This document shows, piece by piece, positions 1-27,500 of a stretch of DNA of 27,500 nucleotides; position 1 is the first letter of the stretch; the number at the start of each line of letters is the position of its first letter. Source of the stretch: Sphaeroforma sirkka (Eukaryota > Opisthokonta > Ichthyosporea > Ichthyophonida); NCBI GenBank assembly GCA_001586965.3, contig LUCW03000526.1:40001-67500 (forward strand), written 5' to 3'. A program made the position numbers and the translations under genes. Under the pieces are notes generated by a model, which made no database searches, had not been told where the DNA came from, and was given only the letters and a program-made list of their open reading frames with translations.

Positions 1-601
1 GAACCCCCATGTTCGCGAAAGTACACGTAGATGACCGAGTGGTTGCATTCTCAACTCAACACCGGATATGCAGGTAGATGACTCAACACAGGATGTGTAT
101 GTCGGTAGATGGAAAGGTATACTATTGATCATCGGAAGTCGCCTTCACGTACGTCACACAGACATCCGCGTACACTCGAACAGACGCTCACATGCACTTC
201 ATGCACATAAGAAAGTGCCGTGCGCACACGCTCATTTGTATCTCTCGCCATAGATATCATGGCAATACATGTCTATAGACACTCATGCGCGCGCAAAAAG
301 TCATATGTATCGAGTATGTAGATGCTAACACACATGCATACACACATACATATGCAAATGTAGGTGTAAAAAAAATGTACTATCAAGCACACACACATAC
401 CCACGCTATAACCTAAGTATATAATAGAAGTATCAGCTCGACACTAGAGCGGAGCGAAGAATTCCGCTGTTCATTCCTGTCTTCCGCCAATCACCACCAT
501 ACACTTAGCACTCTCAAACAACAAAAAACCAGAAAAAAACACACACGCCCCCAGCCAAGCGTACACCCCCACCCACAATAAAATACAATTCGCATCCACA
601 C
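1..601. other. Left-edge intron of the dynamin gene; short degenerate tandem repeat at 54-115
   Basis: This stretch follows the donor GTGTGG of the last visible dynamin exon. I found no continuation of the stalk domain on the minus strand, so it is most likely intron. An approximately 30-nt unit (CAACACMGGAT... ending GGTAGATG) occurs twice at about 54-115. The rest is unique sequence with scattered CA/CATA tracts. Confidence 0.5.
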
Positions 602-8660
<8,059 letters not shown>

Positions 8661-8690
8661 GGTGGAGATCCGTGTGTAGGTACCGTTGAG

Positions 8691-8769
8691 CTAAGTTACG
8701 TATTAGATGAGGGCTCGCGTATATGAGTGTGCAGGTATTGCGTACGAGTGTACGTAGGTGAATACTTAC
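8691..8769 (-). other. Possible 79-nt intron in the dynamin 5' UTR
   Basis: Upstream of the start codon on the minus strand there is a consensus donor GTAAGT at 8769-8764 and an acceptor ending AACTTAG at 8691. A branch-like CTAATAC lies about 15 nt before the acceptor. The spliced leader would then run 30 nt to the start codon at 8660. This is inferred from splice consensus only. No protein homology bears on it. Confidence 0.4.
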
Positions 8770-9388
8770 ACCCGACTCAGACTGTGCAAGACTCTCAGAA
8801 TCGTATTTTACACAACCACCGTTTATAAATAAAATAAACAAAAATAATACAACACCTCTATGAGAGTTGTCCTGCTTTTAGTTGAGATTCTATGTTGAGC
8901 ACCCATTTTTGGCTATATGGGTTCCGACAGAGAATGCAGGAAGGGACAAATTTGGCTTCAGGTTTTTGGTTTTGGTTTGGTACAAAACGGCGTTCAATAA
9001 AAGCCCGCTACAGACCTATTTCTTACATCTTCGCCAATGGTATCAGTCTTGCATAGATCGATGAGTCACAAACAGATTGGAGCTCAGACCGAAAATATAA
9101 AAACCCTAAGGAACGGTACATATTTTAAACCCAAAGTATTACCGATTTGTAGCTAAAAGGATACCGGTACAACTTGGGTTCCCGCTCTTATTCTCTGCAA
9201 TCCAATCGTTCGCTTCCAATCACCTTGGATCTGGTCTTTGACTTTTCTTGTTGGGTTGAAGTATGATGAACGGTAAATTGCCGCGCTCATATACTTTGGT
9301 GAGGCAGATACAGTCGTGTAAAGTGTATCTTAACACAAAGCGTCTCTCCATCTGTGAGGTCGTATCAGCACATTCGGAACCTCGCAAT

Positions 9389-9468
<80 letters not shown>
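9389..9468. repeat. Compound microsatellite (AC)11(AT)29 just upstream of MCM5
   Basis: An uninterrupted AC run switches directly to an uninterrupted AT run ending 56 nt before the MCM5 start codon. It therefore lies in the 5' UTR or core promoter. The AC half can form Z-DNA and the AT half can form cruciforms. Its length is probably polymorphic. Confidence 0.95.
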
Positions 9469-9471
<3 letters not shown>

Positions 9472-9524
9472 AACTGATATTGGCTTAGTTTAATAACCGA
9501 GTATTCCTGTCCAACACATCTACC

Positions 9525-19873
<10,349 letters not shown>

Positions 19874-20905
19874 CGCTCGTATCTAGATACTTACTGCCCA
19901 ATACGCTCAACTCATCGGGAGTAAGCTTGTGCTGATCACATCCATACCGGGCACACATATCTCTTATGTGACGCACTGTCTACTTCAACACTCCCTTGGA
20001 GGCTGAACCCCGCCGTACTTTAGTAGGTAAGTACAGTGTCTAACACAGGCAAGTGGATTATCGAATTGGCATCCAGTATCGCTCAGGCCTCAGACTGTGA
20101 ATCGACAGCATCTAAATTTCCAATGGGGAATGTAGTACATCACTGCGAGTCTCGATTGGTTACCTTCCACTTTTCGGGAAAGCTATTGTTTTGTATACAT
20201 ACTGCGTAAATCAGGATGTCTGGGTGACGTCCGGCGCGGGCGATGTGAGGACCGCTTATATATATACCCAAATACATAGCGCTTAGCGGAGAAATTTAGC
20301 TCCATTCCAAGTTGCTGTGCAGCAAGTGTCTAGCGCTTAGCCGGTGGGATGTCCTAAGGAAGCAAAGCCATTACGAACTGTAGAATTCATGGAATCGCCT
20401 GAATTCGCGTATAAAATTAATCTATGAATCTCGTAATCCAAACTGTTGGCTGTATCATTCTGACACGCTGGTATGCTGGAATAATTTCGTTTGTTTCAAA
20501 AGTATGGTGCGCCATCATTGGCAGTCAGTATCACTATACCGGTCATACCTATTTCCGACGGATATTCTGATGTTAGCTGTACGTACAATCATCAATTTCT
20601 CGATTTGAAGCCTGTTTTTATAGAAACAAAAATCAGTAACTACCACACACACACGTTACGTCGTAGTCAATTCTTGATTTTAGTATACTATTAGACGGTC
20701 ACGTATCGGAATTCAGTGAATGTTAAACCAGAGTGAGTATGAATTATTCTCAAACGCAAGAACACTTCGAAAGCGTATTCTAAACCGAACAATAACTAGT
20801 GAAACAAATTGACGTTACAACATTATTCTTAAACCCACAAGAATATATAGTGAGCAATATTTGCGTGTATATTGTTAACGTGCACATTTGGTAATGAGTA
20901 CTATT
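19874..20905. other. Intergenic region between MCM5 and the minus-strand secreted gene
   Basis: The genes are convergent here. I see no convincing coding sequence; the longest open frame (20491-20694) lacks homology and sits in AT-rich DNA. Noted: a decamer TAGCGCTTAG repeated at about 20278 and 20332, with a small hairpin TTGCTG-TG-CAGCAA between the copies. I could not place a clear poly(A) signal for MCM5. Confidence 0.6.
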
Positions 20906-20911
20906 TTTATT
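20906..20911 (-). promoter_or_regulatory. Poly(A) signal AATAAA of the minus-strand secreted gene
   Basis: The canonical hexamer in minus sense lies 45 nt beyond the stop codon of the gene at 20956-21219, a normal distance for a short 3' UTR. Confidence 0.7.
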
Positions 20912-20955
20912 TGTTAAAGCTGATCAGGCTGACTAGCAGACGAAAATACTTTGAA

Positions 20956-21219
20956 TTAAAATTGGAAGTCGGTGCGATGGTTGTATACGTCAGAGGATTC
21001 ACTGTCCTTCTCGCAATATGACTGTGTGCACTTCTTAAGATCACCACATTCTCCAGACCACTGACAGCACTCCTTGTTCTTGTGGATGGGACCCTCAAGG
21101 GCATCGGGATTGCGTTCACGCTTCTCGGCACAGGTAATCTTGTACTCGTACTCGGGAGTCGAGTGGGCACTGGCGGCGACAGCGACAGCGGCGACAATAG
21201 CGATAGTAGAGAATTTCAT
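20956..21219 (-). CDS. Small secreted six-cysteine protein, copy 1 (87 aa, intronless)
   Basis: The family is not one I recognise. The product starts MKFSTIAIVAAVAVAASA, a typical signal peptide with an ASA-H cleavage site. The mature part is about 69 residues with the cysteine pattern C-x20-CC-x5-C-x5-C-x4-C, so three disulfides are possible. This differs from the knottin order, where the CC pair is third and fourth. The mature chain is rich in Lys and Glu and ends in an acidic-Ser stretch and DFQF. An upstream in-frame ATG at 21318 exists but lies beyond the TATA box, so the signal-peptide ATG is chosen. Codons favour C/G endings (GCC, GTC, AAG, GAG, TAC), which suggests strong expression. 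It is nearly identical to the gene at 22463-22726 in the opposite orientation. Confidence 0.88.
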   Translation of the reverse strand: MKFSTIAIVAAVAVAASAHSTPEYEYKITCAEKRERNPDALEGPIHKNKECCQWSGECGDLKKCTQSYCEKDSESSDVYNHRTDFQF

Positions 21220-21275
21220 CTTGATGTCTATAATTAATGTTTGATATGTGATGACTGTTGAAAAGCAACGGGCTG

Positions 21276-21282
21276 TTTTATA
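21276..21282 (-). promoter_or_regulatory. TATA box of secreted gene copy 1
   Basis: TATAAAA within CCTATAAAAC in minus sense, 63 nt upstream of the ATG. The sister gene has TCCTATAAAAA at 64 nt, so element and spacing are kept although most of the surrounding upstream sequence has diverged. Confidence 0.8.
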
Positions 21283-22398
21283 GGAGAATGTCGCCACCAA
21301 TTCAACGAAGCTAGTCATCGTTTACTACACGAGGTTGCCTGCAGCTAATGTCGTCCGTGATTTGCATTCTCGGCGTCGGCCTTCGGCCTTCATGTTGTTT
21401 GTTTTTCCGTCCAGTTTTTGTTCTATAGTATATAAACCAAAAATATATTGATTGTATACAAAAAGGAATCGTGCCACGACTGACGCCTGGCTGCCCACTT
21501 GCTATGTACTCATACGGAAATTGAGTAGATGTTTAATTATTTTGATCCAAGGAATTTGACTGGCTTTGGCGATGATTCAAAATTGCTTGACTGCTCTTGT
21601 TGTGATTAACAAATTAATAATGTGATTGTTGTTTCTTTTTAAAAATAAACAAAAATTGTTTCAAAAATGGAGCTCTTCAGGCTTCAGGCAGTTTACGACT
21701 TCACGGTTTTTCTATTCGTCTATTCATTTTAACAAATATATATATATATTAGAACAGTTACATACACATATCATTTAAATATGAATACATATGAACAGAA
21801 GTCATTTTTATTTTAAATCAAACCAGGCAAATGTACATACGTTCTTAAAAACGGTATATTTGGTTGGTTTTTGTTTTTCAAGAAATAAAAACGTTTTGGA
21901 CAAGCTGTTTCAATTTTTGTTGTGGTATTTTAAATTGGTTTAAAACAAATATACGACAACATCCATCGTGATCCTGATCCACGAGACTCGAGAGTCGACG
22001 ACTCCACGACGTGTAGTCGACTTCTCGCCCTTTCTCGCGGACACCCACACACCGTGAAACCGGAAACTAAATATTTAACGGCTTTTCAGTTTTCACATAG
22101 CCTTCGGAAAATTAAGTGATTCTTGTTTTTTAAACGAAGTGATTGTTTATATTTAATTTTGGGTTTCATTATTGTGTGTATTTGTTAAAAAAAAAGTACT
22201 AAAATCAGATACATTTGATTAAGTGACTAATAAGTCTCGTTACTTTCTTGTGGTAGTTTGGTTGACCGTGGTTCGTGGAACGTGGTGACGATGTCTCCCA
22301 TCTGTTCACCGCTGTTCAGTTCGCTAAAAATACTGTTTTTGAGGATTATACTTGAGAAACTATTTTAAAAGGAAATGAGAATGGATGATACCTGGTCC
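21283..22398. promoter_or_regulatory. Spacer between the divergent secreted genes
   Basis: About 1.1 kb separates the two TATA boxes. It is mostly AT-rich and unique, with no gene I can support. A GC-richer patch at about 21960-22060 contains overlapping imperfect palindromes made of GAGTC/GACTC and GTCGAC. This could be a regulatory element for one or both genes, but that is inference. Confidence 0.5.
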
Positions 22399-22406
22399 TA
22401 TAAAAA
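22399..22406 (+). promoter_or_regulatory. TATA box of secreted gene copy 2
   Basis: TATAAAAA following TCC, 64 nt upstream of the ATG at 22463. Transcription would be expected to start near 22430. It matches the TATA box of copy 1 in context and spacing. Confidence 0.82.
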
Positions 22407-22462
22407 CGTCGATCAATCCAAACAGTGACACACATCAAACGAAGACCAAAAACATCATCAGA

Positions 22463-22726
22463 ATGAAATTCTCTACTGTCGCTATCATCGCCGCTGTCGC
22501 TGTCGCCGCCGGTGCCCACTCGACTCCTGAGTACGAGTACAAGATTACCTGTGCCGAGAAGCGTGAACGCAATCCCGATGCCCTTGAGGGTCCCATCCAC
22601 AAGAACAAGGAGTGCTGTCAGTGGTCTGGAGAATGTGGTGATCTTAAGAAGTGCACACAGTCATATTGCGAGAAGGACAGTGAATCCTCTGACGTATACA
22701 ACCACAGTATTGATTTCCAGTTTTAA
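22463..22726 (+). CDS. Small secreted six-cysteine protein, copy 2 (87 aa, intronless)
   Basis: Signal peptide MKFSTVAIIAAVAVAAGA followed by a mature part identical to copy 1 except near the C-terminus, where NHSIDFQF replaces NHRTDFQF. The cysteine pattern is again C-x20-CC-x5-C-x5-C-x4-C. At DNA level codons 23 to 80 are identical to copy 1, including third positions, whereas codons 6-22 and 81-86 carry all the differences. The two genes point away from each other. An ATTAAA at 22733-22738 is a likely poly(A) signal. The function is unknown; a secreted effector, antimicrobial or structural peptide is possible, but nothing in the sequence decides. Confidence 0.9.
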   Translation: MKFSTVAIIAAVAVAAGAHSTPEYEYKITCAEKRERNPDALEGPIHKNKECCQWSGECGDLKKCTQSYCEKDSESSDVYNHSIDFQF

Positions 22727-22732
22727 ATTATT

Positions 22733-22738
22733 ATTAAA
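22733..22738 (+). promoter_or_regulatory. Poly(A) signal ATTAAA of secreted gene copy 2
   Basis: This common variant hexamer starts 7 nt after the stop codon, implying a very short 3' UTR. The rest of 22739-23264 is unique AT-rich intergenic DNA between convergent genes with nothing else recognised. Confidence 0.55.
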
Positions 22739-23264
22739 GTATGTACGAGACTCACAATGAGGTTGTATATTTTAAACCTTAGCATGGCAAATTATATTTA
22801 TTTTGGCAAGTGAATATACCTTAAAAGTCAATTTTGATATTCAAACTATTGCGTATAGGTCTATATGATCTCTCTATGGCCGTTCATTTGTTTCCGTCTT
22901 CCAGTTGTAGAAGATTGCGATCGGATTGCATTCAATAGTCTGCTGTATATGTTGTAAACCATATATAACTATTTATGGGGTGTGGAGTTGACGAGACAAA
23001 ATCCGTATATAGCACAATTCATAGCACTGAATTCTTAGTGGTAGTCAAGAGCGTTTTGTAGTTAACTTCCTATGGTCGGGATGGGGTAGGCCTCGATTTC
23101 AAAACAGTCGGATTCAAGTTGCTAACAAAGAGTTGGGAAAACATGCCACAAACAGATTCTAATTGGACAGTTTTGTTAGTTTACTGACATGCATGCACAT
23201 GAGTGTAGAGGATTACCTACTTCATACAGAATGATAGAAACGCGTGGAACTTGATTAATTCTAA

Positions 23265-23270
23265 TTTATT
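23265..23270 (-). promoter_or_regulatory. Poly(A) signal AATAAA of the PUM3-like gene
   Basis: The canonical hexamer in minus sense lies about 27 nt beyond the stop codon at 23297, consistent with a short 3' UTR. Confidence 0.75.
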
Positions 23271-23296
23271 ATACAGGTTTAATTGACCACGCTATT

Positions 23297-23981
23297 TTAA
23301 TTCTTCTTGGATTTCTTTGAGCTTTTCTTCGAGTTCTTAGCCGACCCTGCCTTCTCAGCCTCTTGCTTCTCCAAAGCTTCTTCCAATTTCCTCTTTTTCT
23401 GAGCCCCGGCTTTCAACTCAGCCTCTACATCTTCGACCGTATTCAACTGCGCCATATTCGCCGAGTCTACTGCAACTACATCTAACTCATCGCTATCATT
23501 GTCACCCTCCTGCTCAGTTTGGACGGCCTCTAGCGCCTTTGCAAGCACCGCTTGTGGTGTCAATTTACCGTGTTCGTTCTTGGCATCGGGTTTAGAGAGA
23601 GCGTCCATGGATGCAAGCTTGTTATGAATGTCTTCGCCTATACTCTTGCGTTGCTCGAGGGTGAGTGATTTACAGGTCAAAAGCGTCGTGAGATTGTAGC
23701 ATCCCTGTGTGGTCTTGGAGTGTGCCTCTATGTTCTCTTTTACGGAGTCCCAGATTCCTTGCGCAAAAGATTCTACAAAAAGTGACGACGAGAATCGGAT
23801 GAGTATATTCAATAGTAGAATCACAGACATAAATTTAACGCTATGTTTAGACATACAGACAAAAATAGAGATATAAACACATACGTTTATAATATATATA
23901 TATAATGCTTGCTTATTTATATATATATGTATACTAACACACACATTGTGCATATGTAGGATTTATTCGTACATTCAAACA

Positions 23982-24038
<57 letters not shown>

Positions 24039-26703
24039 TAAATATATATTGTATAGGTATGTGAGATCAACATATTCATTCCAACTTTTCTAACATTATA
24101 TACAAATCCATATGCATGAATACATAGAAACTTAATTCGAGACTTACACAATCACAAACTATAAATGCATGCTGTATAAGGTGATAACAGCAACTATCAG
24201 TTATAACGAGTACGCACTCGCCACAGTGAAACCAGGTCTGACTCAACACGATATAGTCAAAATTTTAAACCTTTAATTGATCTAGCTTCCACACTTGCAG
24301 TCGCCTCAATCAATGCACTACCAGACACACAACCTATAAACTCCGGCGACCACTATGTTTTCACTAAAAGTTTTTGATAGTATGTTTAGACTATCTTAGT
24401 ACAGCAAACAGATTACATAAGCAACCATCTGAAGTAGAATGTAACTATAAACTGAAACGTACCTTCATCTGATATCATAGTCCCATTTTGCACAAGACGT
24501 TTGAAGAGAAAACCGCTCTCGTTGTTATTAAAGAACGTCTGATCCTCGACTACGGCAGCCAAGATGGCCTTTATGGCATTCGCTCTATTCTCGTTCGATA
24601 CTGAGCAATGAGAAAGAGTGAAGACACACGTTGAGAGTGAGCGACATGTGATTCGTGTTCCACCCTCAATGACAACCTAAACCCAATACCAGTCCCAGAG
24701 CCAAGGGTAAAACGGTGTAATGGGCGTGAAAACTACATAATAGGATCACGCATAAACAGAAGACGATACAAGTGTTATTGGCACAGAACAGAACCTAGAG
24801 CCGATGCTTGACAGAATCCGTACTGATGACAATCCGGAATGCCGCGCACTGCTACAGTCACATACCAATTAAAGATCATATCTACTCGCTCACAAAATTA
24901 TAGATAGTAGACGAAATATACACGATCTGAAGCACAAGACATTGTTCCGCCTCAAAGAAGTCTTTCCAACGACAACATTCGTTAGAGAACCGCTACGCTG
25001 AAACTGATCCCAAATATCGGTAGCGGAGGTCCCATGTCAATTGGTGGACACGCGTGAATTCCATCAAACACACACACAACAATACACTCACCCGACATAT
25101 TACATCCAAAACACACACACACCATCCGAAGCAGAGAGTGCCTCCTCCACCACCTGGCAGATCTTTCCGGTTTCTAAGTAGTCGAATGTCTGCCCAACGA
25201 TGGCCTTCAAAAGAGGATCGTGTACCGCATTACGCAACTCGTTCTGACGTTGTACTCGATCCTTCTTACTGTACACATTGGTATCTCCTGTAAGGTGATA
25301 GAAGGTATAACAGCCACTATGAGAAATACACATATATCGCATTATGCTACTCGTTCTGGTACACGATCATTCTTACTGTACACATAAGTATTCCCTACAA
25401 GCGTGACAGAAGGTACAGATACACATATTTGCCAGAATGCCAGAATGCTAGGATAATAATGATAATAATAATATATATAAATCTGTTGATGTATGCACAA
25501 CAAGCTCGACATCAAAACGTGAGAGCGAAGCAACTACTCTGCAAATAAATTGTACAATCTTTTGCTCATATAGCATGCAAAAACAAACAAACAGGTGACT
25601 CCTCTTCATGTACGAGCCAGCAGGGACATACCAAGTTCCAGGCGCGTCTGTAAAGCGGGCATGAGATATCGCTTGTTTCTTGGGTGTAAAAGGTATATCA
25701 TAACCAATCGGCCGAATTTGTTCTGGCATACGGTTAGGAGCTCGTCATTTATTTCGTTGAGGATAGACTTCTTCATCAGCACAGTATCGTCCATGCTGTC
25801 GAACAGAGCCAACAGTGCCAGGTGGCCGTACTCTTCCATAGCGACCTGTAATGAAGCATGTCGCCCACCACATCAGCACACAAGAATATGTTATAGGTGT
25901 AATGTGTATAGGCATGCTCATCATGTGTATTTATACATGACCATGCTGAAACAAATACCAGACCATTCAAATTACTCCTGTGCTCTCACATCGCCCTATG
26001 TCAATCTAAATGAATGTGGACAGATAAATAAGCATTGAGGCCCGTTATGCCTGTACTATATAGCCACTGGCATATGTTGCTTAGCAAATACAGAGCAAAG
26101 GACAGGTGCTTTTGAAGTGGAACGGGGCCTACAGTCACCATCTTTCAGGCTTGTACGAGTGACAAGATAGTCCCACACCTACATATGCGACGAGTAATCA
26201 CAACTGCAACATTCCTTAGAACTGAATTACACCAAAAGCATAGAGACTGCATATATATAAAGACTACAAACTCGCCCTCTCAGTAAGCATACACAAGAGC
26301 GATTATCGACCCAACAATATAAACATACCTGAACCACGTGTTTCTTGAACGCCTTCACGATAGTCTTGCGATCTTTCGCGCCGCAATTCCAGATGGTTTC
26401 CATAGCAACCAGGGACCCATCGCGCGTGTGCAGCATAGCCACAATATGTTCCGCCAGTGCAGTGGACAGCACCTGCTTCTCGGCAACATCAACCACCTCA
26501 AAGTACTCCTTGATCGCTCGGTGCACAATGTTGGGTTGCACCACCCCCTTGTTTACGCACGACAAGATCAGATCCAGCATACTCTTAGTGACGGGTTCTT
26601 TCTTGTCCGGGTGCTTGGCGATGAGTTCGGCAAGAGATTTGATCTCCGCGTCTTTGAACAGAGCGTACTCGGGCGAGTAGAACTCTTGAATCAATGCGTT
26701 GCG
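23297..26703 (-). CDS. PUM3: PUM3/PUF6-type Puf-A protein, 3' part, 5 exons; 5' end off the right edge
   Basis: Exons in transcript order: 26703-26329, 25845-25632, 25287-25123, 24600-24463, 23772-23297. All are GT-AG and phases join to 455 codons plus stop. The visible protein starts at RNALIQEFYSPEYALFKD, matching the QRNMLTEELYG region of PUM3, and runs through the C-terminal Puf-like repeats and CPL domain: AKDRKTIVKAFKKHV, ALFDSMDDTVLMKKSI, NKFGRLVMIYLLHPRNKRY, GDTNVYSKKDRV. The last exon ends in an acidic segment and a Lys/Ser tail (KKSSKKSKKN), typical of nucleolar proteins. By family knowledge Puf-A proteins bind nucleic acid without base specificity and act in 60S ribosome assembly in the nucleolus. 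The first Puf repeats are missing and should lie right of 27500. Classic Pumilio is excluded by the CPL region. Confidence 0.93.
23980..24045. repeat. (TA)n and TAAA microsatellite in a PUM3 intron
   Basis: A TA run of about 35 nt followed by TAAA units in intron 23773-24462. The rest of that intron is AT-rich unique sequence. Confidence 0.9.
24601..25122. other. PUM3 intron, nothing recognised
   Basis: A 522-nt intron between the exons at 25123-25287 and 24463-24600. A short CA tract (about 25066-25121) adjoins the donor. No other feature is seen. Confidence 0.65.
25338..25421 (-). repeat. Decayed copy of the 5' end of a PUM3 exon with its acceptor
   Basis: In minus sense the copy reads GNTYVYSKNDRVPERVA followed by a stop, against GDTNVYSKKDRVQRQNELRNA in the true exon at 25123-25287. 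The similarity crosses the acceptor: CTTACAG-GAGATAC in the gene, CTTGTAG-GGAATAC in the copy, and extends into the polypyrimidine side. A 5-nt deletion breaks the frame. The two copies are in tandem at about 104 bp. Being upstream of the real acceptor, the copy could act as a decoy 3' splice site. Confidence 0.85.
25846..26328. other. PUM3 intron, unique sequence
   Basis: A 483-nt intron with no repeat array or coding similarity that I recognise. Confidence 0.6.
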
Positions 26704-27186
26704 CTGTAGTGAAATATGAGATGCATCTTCAATAAACACATGCGTGAACGCTCAGGCACATAGTAAATTGACTAGAAAGGTTTGTGTATGCCTTTGGGAA
26801 TACGACACCGTGAAAATAAACATGATACATATATCACAAATACATCTATGAGGTGGAAGTAGCAACAATGCGAAGGGGGATAGAACAAACTTATACCTCA
26901 CAATACAAGGATACACACAATAAGGAGGATTTGGAGACTTTGATGCAGCTCGAACGCTGCACATTGCAAAACTATAACGGATATGGATATGGTAGTAGGA
27001 TAGTAACAAATATTACCGACTGCAACTCAGCTACGTATAGTTGTTTATGTGCGGTATAAAGTAGGTACAGACGAGGAACAATACGTGTACCCTAAAAGTA
27101 TATAAACCATACGCAAAAGAGCATGTGCAGCTTATAATTTTAATGAATTGCAACATACAAACGATTGCTTAAAGATGCAGATGATC

Positions 27187-27226
<40 letters not shown>

Positions 27227-27230
27227 ATAC

Positions 27231-27271
<41 letters not shown>

Positions 27272-27500
27272 AACAAGCTTATCAGCGACTAAGAGCGAAT
27301 AACAAAAGCATCCCAGTACCCCAAGCGTACGGTACAAACATTCTCTCGAAAATAATATACTCGAGTATACATGAAAGACTATATACGTCATTGCGTATAT
27401 GCTGTGCATTTGAACCGCATACGAGTCAATATATATATATCAATCAAATAGGGATACTCGTATCCTTATTGAATGGATTTGCAAATAAACCTATCAGACT
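26704..27500. other. Right-edge intron of the PUM3-like gene with a TA/TG/TA microsatellite
   Basis: Upstream of the acceptor at 26704 I find no further Puf repeat, so this is most likely intron. A compound (TA)(GT)(TA) array occupies 27187-27269. The remainder is AT-rich unique sequence. Confidence 0.55.

Larger units (their letters stand above)
8661..9524. promoter_or_regulatory. Shared divergent promoter region of dynamin and MCM5
   Basis: The 864 nt between the two start codons must hold the 5' UTRs and promoters of both genes. Both starts have strong Kozak contexts (CCACCATGG for dynamin, TACCATGG for MCM5). A TTTATAAAC about 160 nt upstream of the dynamin ATG (near 8820-8828, minus sense) could be its TATA element. 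A TTGCCGCGC at about 9277-9285 resembles an E2F-type site, which would suit a replication gene, but it deviates from consensus. A compound (AC)(AT) array occupies 9389-9468. I see no other gene here. Confidence 0.55.

Noticed and set aside
20491-20694. 67-residue plus-strand open frame in the MCM5/secreted-gene interval
   Set aside because: No homology, poor start context and composition like the surrounding intergenic DNA.
20956-21318. A longer 120-residue start for secreted gene copy 1
   Set aside because: The extra 33 residues would begin upstream of the TATA box and are not found in the sister gene; the signal peptide starts at the inner ATG.
22346-22600. Open frames antisense to the secreted genes (also 20907-21197 and 22512-22760)
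   Set aside because: They are shadows in other frames of the strongly biased coding sequence.

Overview
The window is nuclear DNA from an intron-dense eukaryote. All 24 coding introns resolved here are GT-AG, exons are 67-476 nt and of balanced composition, and introns are full of (TA)n, (CA)n and (CATA)n arrays. A shibire-type dynamin that starts exactly like animal dynamins, an opisthokont-like MCM5 and a PUM3/PUF6-type protein suggest a holozoan or close relative. A unicellular holozoan such as an ichthyosporean is possible, but that is inference and not proved by the sequence.

Layout, left to right: (1) the 5' two thirds of a dynamin gene on the minus strand (start codon at 8660, eight exons down to 602, continuing past the left edge); (2) a head-to-head partner, a complete 14-exon MCM5 gene on the plus strand (9525-19873), sharing an 864-bp intergenic region with dynamin; (3) two near-identical intronless genes for an 87-residue secreted six-cysteine protein, also head-to-head (20956-21219 minus, 22463-22726 plus), each with a TATA box; (4) the 3' part of a PUM3/PUF6-type Puf-A gene on the minus strand (five exons, 26703 to 23297, 5' end beyond the right edge).

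Dynamin, MCM5 and PUM3 are housekeeping genes for membrane scission, replication licensing and ribosome biogenesis. They have no obvious shared pathway. The secreted pair differs from them in lacking introns, having TATA boxes and using C/G-ending codons, and I do not recognise the family.

The most unusual structure is that all three intron-bearing genes carry decayed tandem copies of an exon end together with its splice site, inside the adjoining intron: dynamin exon 7 (copy at 1038-1104), MCM5 exon 5 (14097-14182 and 14307-14340) and the PUM3 exon at 25123-25287 (copy at 25338-25421). Other notable signals are an apparent one-base frame break at the end of MCM5 exon 1, a 176-nt tract of perfect identity inside the secreted-protein pair that looks like gene conversion, a nine-unit minisatellite next to a dynamin splice donor, and a 77-nt dynamin exon carrying the G2 switch that is isolated by 2.3 kb of microsatellite.
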